A stretch of DNA of 64,000 bases from Actinia tenebrosa (Eukaryota > Cnidaria > Anthozoa > Actiniaria > Actiniidae), in NCBI RefSeq assembly GCF_009602425.1, contig NW_022261843.1, forward strand, positions 6,178-70,177. Direction: 5' to 3'. The position numbers and the translations under genes are program-made. Positions 55,401-61,100 of the stretch are shown here, in pieces (the first letter of the stretch is position 1; each line of letters opens with the position of its first letter). Under the pieces are notes generated by a model, which saw nothing but the letters and a program-made list of their open reading frames with translations, searched no databases and was not told where the DNA came from.

Positions 55401-58125
55401 TTTTCCCATGAGGTATGTATGGCAATATGTAGGGCGGCAAGGGTCGTCTCGCGGCAAAACGTTGTCCATCCCATCCCTTCCCATCACTTCCCATTGCATC
55501 CCTTCCCTTCCCTTCCCATTGCATCCCATCCCATCCATTCCTATCACTTCCCATTGCATTCCATCCCAACCCTTCCCATCCCATCCCATTGCACCCCATC
55601 CCATCTTAACCCTTCCCATCCCATCACATCCCATCCCAACCCTTCCTATCCCATCCCAACCCTTCCTATCCCATCCCATCCCAACCCTTCCCTTCCCATC
55701 CATCCCATTGTATCCCATCCCAACCCTTCCCATCCCTTCCCATCCCATTCCATTGCATCCCATCCCAACCCTTCCCATCCCATCCTATCCCATTGCATTC
55801 CATCCCATCACATCATATCATAGTATTTGGTAATTTTCAAAATTTACATAAAGTAAAAACACCCATTTCTTGTTCCATCTTTTTATCTTTTAGGTTAGTA
55901 ATGCCGAATCCATGCAGATTTTATTTCGTGGTAACAGCTTGGCCAGCAAAGTCATGACATTTTGTTTCAAGAGTCATGGCAGTAACTACCTGCACACCGT
56001 CCTTGGTCCACTAATAGTCGATATGTATAAAGAACAGACAGTATATGAAGTGGATCCTGACAGGTGAGGAAACACTGTATAATAATATAATGTACGTATA
56101 ACAACAACAACAACAACAACAACAACAATAGTCAATAGGCAAAAAGAACAGACAGTATATGAAGTGGATCCTGACAGGTGAGGAAACACTGTATAATAAT
56201 ATAATATACGTATAACAACAACAACAACAACAACAATAGTCAATGAGCAAAAAGAACAGACAGTATATNAAGTGGATCCTGACAGGTGAGGAAACACTGT
56301 ATAATAATATAATATACGTATAACAACAACAACAACAACAACAACAGACAGTATATGAAGTGGATCCTGACGGATGAGAGAACACTGAAATGGCTTCCCA
56401 TTTCATAGTTTCGTGCAATTTCATAGTTTCNAGTTCTCTGTTGCTCAGGGTTAGCCTCGATTTTGTACAGAAATTCATTTGTTCCAGTGAAATACCGTGG
56501 AATTTCCAAGTGTTCGTATTGTTGAAGTTTTGCATTCTTTACTTTACCGTTGGTATTTGTCAATATTTCGACACTGATACGAGGCTGACCCTGTATAACT
56601 GGGTCTGCAATCAAGGAACACAGTGGTAATTTGGAACTTGAATAAGGGTGCATCGAGCTAATAAGATAGCAGCAAGTGATAAACCAAAGTTTCCCCGCTA
56701 ATTCAGAAGCAGCTCAAATAAAAAGCCCACGTTGGGTGATGAGATGATAACAGGGTGGGAGGGGAGGGTAGAATATGGGAGGTAGTTATATCTTATTAAT
56801 GACATCTTTATTCTTCTTTTCAGAATCGCAAAGAAGGACGATCTGGAGAAAAACCAAAGAAATTTGGTCAAACTTGCTCAAGCATTTGTGAATAAAATAA
56901 CCTCTTCAGCTAACAGGTACGGGAACCCTGTGGAGGGTAGTAACCGGTAATGGCCTGGATACTGATCTCACAAACAAAGCCATTGTAGGCTAAAGTTTAG
57001 TAATGTATACTGTCATGAATGGACACTTCTCAGAAGTATGTGGATGCGAGCTGAGACTAATATGGAACATATAAGAAATCAATTTTTTTCCGATGGAATT
57101 TGTGGCATTTCTCTTGTATTTTCATGTTAGCCTCGCAATCAAGACATTTTTAAGAAGGTCCATTATAAAAGATCTGTTTTATGAATCCATTTTAGCTTAC
57201 CCATGACTCTTCGCGGTGTCTGCTGTGTGCTGAAAAAGGTAAGAAGAAGCAAAATATTAAGCTATACAGAAATTTTCTTTATAAAAAGAAAACCAACGTC
57301 TCTGAGAATACAGTGTGTGCAACCATGACTCAAAATTCCTTGAGATATGAATAACAATGAAACAGCCGCCATGTTGGTTGATCTAACAAGAGAAGCTTAT
57401 GAGGAATGCTTTGTTATTGTCAACCAACATGGCGGCTATGACGAAACATGCACATGCTTTATCGTTTTTAAATGAGTTTTTAAACCGTCAGCAGTCATAA
57501 ATGTTCATTGAATGAGTAGTAGTCTAGCGTGTTGTGATTGGTTGAAAGCGTTCCATGCCGTGACCATGTGCCGTGACCATGTGCCGTGACCATGTGCCGT
57601 GACCATGTGCCGTGACCATGTGCCGTGACCAGTCATGCTAATCAACTAAACATGGGTACCTTTTCTTTTTGTTGTGTCAGATCGTACATCAAAGATTTCC
57701 TAAAAACAGTCTAGCTGCAGTTGGCAGCGCCATATTCCTACGTTTCATTAACCCTGCAATAAGTAAGTATACCAGGTATATCGAGCTATATATTATGGCT
57801 GAGCACCAATGAAAATGAAGCAGGTTTATCGCTGTTGTCATGTTGTTTTGGGTTTTTGTTAAGGTTGGTTTAGAGAAGGTACGTTTTTATTGGGTAAGGG
57901 CTTAGGGATTCTCTGTAAACTTTTTAAGTTAACAAGGAAACAGGGATTTGCTGTAAACTTTTTAAAAACGGTTGTAGCCTGCCCTCTTTCATTCAGTAAA
58001 AAATTAATGAACCTCCTATTAAGTCAACAAGGAAACAGCTTTCGTCAAAATAAAAACAGTTTAACCCTCAACAAAAATTCACATTTTTACTGATTACCTT
58101 CTGTCTGGAGGCCCAGCTCTCACCC

Positions 58126-58164
<39 letters not shown>

Positions 58165-61100
58165 GAATATACCTTCCCTTACAAGCGCGCGTTTCTCCCA
58201 CTAAGTTTAAAGAAAGAATAGTAATGACCTTATAGTGAAAACAATTTTCTATTGCCGTCCTACTAACTTGTTTGTAGCAAAACAAATAGACGCTTTGCCT
58301 TCACTTTCTGCAAGTTATACCAACGTTCCTCTTCATGTAGAAATTTCTGCGTTGTGTTTCAGTTTCCCCGCATCTTTTTGGTATCGTGGATGAACCACCG
58401 ACAGAGAATGTCAGAAGAGGACTGATGATGCTCTCTAAGGTACAGACGTGCTATCATATAGATAAAATGACAGCAGTCTTTTTTTTTAGCAGTCAACAGC
58501 TAGTTTTTAAACTAACTTTAAAATATTGATTATCTTTTTACGAAACCTGTTGGGCTCCCTGTGGTCTTTCCAGTAGCTAGGTAAAAAACTTGTTTTCGCT
58601 AATCACCACCGAAAAGTACAGCAGTTGCGCAGCTCAACGGGGTCAAACTGTAAGCATGTGAAGGCGCCCGGTGGCAGCCGCTATACAATCCATGTATGAC
58701 CCCGGAGCACAGCTCTAACCAGTTTGGATTAGGGTTGAAATTCCTTTAAAAATTAGGAATTCCTGAAGCCTCGATTTGATCTGAATTGTTTGGAATTTTA
58801 GATCTTGCAAAACTTGGGCAACCATGTTCTGTACATGAAAGAGAAATACATGGAGCCTTTCAATGGATTCTTGGAGGCAAACTTCGACAAAACAAAACGG
58901 TAAGCACCACAACGTTTGCTGAAAATTTGCGGGTACAAAAATTTCCGGATACGTGTGGACGGGGCCTTAGTTTCTCTTATGGTTATTTTTCAGATTCTTT
59001 GAAAACATATCAGCAGAAATCCCTACCAAGCCAAGCGATGAGAGCACGTATTCATTCCTCAGCGACAGCTGCGTGATAACTCTGCACAGACTATTATGGG
59101 ATAACGAAGAAAAGATTGGCACCTGTCTTGCTACGAGAAGGTAAGACTACCTTCAAAAACCTTTAAGTTATATCGAAACTTGAAGACAGGGTATGGCTAA
59201 CTCAGATCGAATCCTAAAACAGCCTCTGGGTTGATCAAAGTCAGGGTACGGCTAACTCACAGGATCAAACCCTGAAACAACCTTTGGGTTGATCTAAGTC
59301 AGGGCATGGCTAACTCACAGGATCAAACCCTGAAACAACCTCTGGGCTGATCTAAGTCAGGGCATGGCTAACTCACAGATCAAACCCTGAAACAACCTCT
59401 GGGCTTATCAAAGTCAGGGCATGGCTAACTCACAGATCAAACCCTGAAACAACCTCTGGGCTTATCAAAGTCAGGGCATGGCTAACTCACAGATCAAACC
59501 CTGAACAACCTCTGGGCTTATTAAAGTCAGGGCATGGCTAACTCACAGATCAAACCCTGAAACAACCTCTGGGCTTATCAAAGTCAGGGCATAGCTAACT
59601 CACAGATCGAACCCTGAAACAACCTCTGGGCTGATCAAAGTCAGGGCATAGCTAACTCACAGGATCAAACCCTGAAACAATCTCTAGGCTGATCAAAGTC
59701 AGGGCATAACTAACTCACAGATCGAACACTGAAACAACCTCTGGGCTTATCAAAGTCAGGGCATGGCTAACTCACAGATCGAACACTGAAACAACCTCTG
59801 GGCTGATCAAAGTCAGGGCATAGCTAACTCACAGATCGAACACTGAAACAACCTCTGGGTTGATCAAAGTCAGGGCACAGCTAACTCACAGATCGAACAC
59901 TGAAACAATCTGAACCCTGCACGGCCAACTAACAAACTTACTTTATTACCATGTAAAAAACAACAATCCCTGCTCAATCCCTGGTTAATGCCTCGCGGCA
60001 CAAGAACAACAGAGAACTCGAAACTAGAGTATTCATTTTCCTTTCAGGGAGTACAAAACGTTTGGGCGAAGACCCTTCGAGAAGTTATCTACGCTGCTTG
60101 CTCAAGTCGGGCCTCCCGACCAGCAGAAGTTGGCGTCATTCAATAAAAAGTATGTAAAACAATGGAATTAGGGTCTGCTAAAGTGTATTTGCCAAATCTC
60201 GAAATTATAAATGGATTATGAATGATTTACTAGAATCGTGAAATAAGGCGAAATTAAAAAGAAGCGAAATATGCGACCTGCGAAATCAACGTGTCGCGCG
60301 AAAATTTCTCGTAATACACTGAATCGAAATAAGGCGACCAATTTGAATAACTAATGTTTTACACTGACTAATGACTGACTAGCTTCTTTTACATGTGAAA
60401 ATGCTTTAATGTTTACACGTAAACACGAGGCTAGTCAGTCGCTAGTCAGTGCAGAACAAAAGTTATTCAAATTGGTCAACATCTTTCGATGCGGTGTATA
60501 AGGTAGTCTAAACCTACATTTGTTACTAAAAGAATTTCGTCATCATTGTGCTAATAATACTGGTGATGATTGTAGGTGGCAAGATGGATCGCGATTTGAG
60601 GAGTTCATGGCCAGGCATGCTGAAGGAAGCCAAGATGATTTACATATTATTCGATCACAAAACGTCTTCTATCAGGTATCGGCCTTCACCTAATATGCAT
60701 CGCTTGTCAGGAAATGAAAATAGCAAACTTTAGTTTATATAATGTTGTTGTTTCTGGCCATGGATAAATGGACTACTTCGATGATACGACGGCCATCTTG
60801 GATCACAAGGCATTATGGGGCGTCCAGGGGGCAAATAAAGCTTTGCTCCAGTAATGACGTCGATTGATATTAACAGCTTACCACGAGAGAGTACAAAAAT
60901 ATATCAATTAAGACGGCACATCGACCACCTTTACCCATAAAACAAAGACAAACACACGAAACTATATTATGTTTTCTGTCATCTTTGTTTCGGTTTTGCC
61001 CCCTAGCAAGATGGCCGTCGTATCGTCGAAGTAGTCCATTGTTTTTATAGGTAAAGTGTCAGTTACATACAGTGATGATGGTGATGGAGACGATGAAGAT

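Noticed and set aside
55347-55833. Three overlapping 130-158 codon frames, Pro/Ser/His-rich or Gly/Met/Trp-rich
   Set aside because: All run through the CCATC tract of NF1 intron 35; only the first 22 codons coincide with true exon 35.
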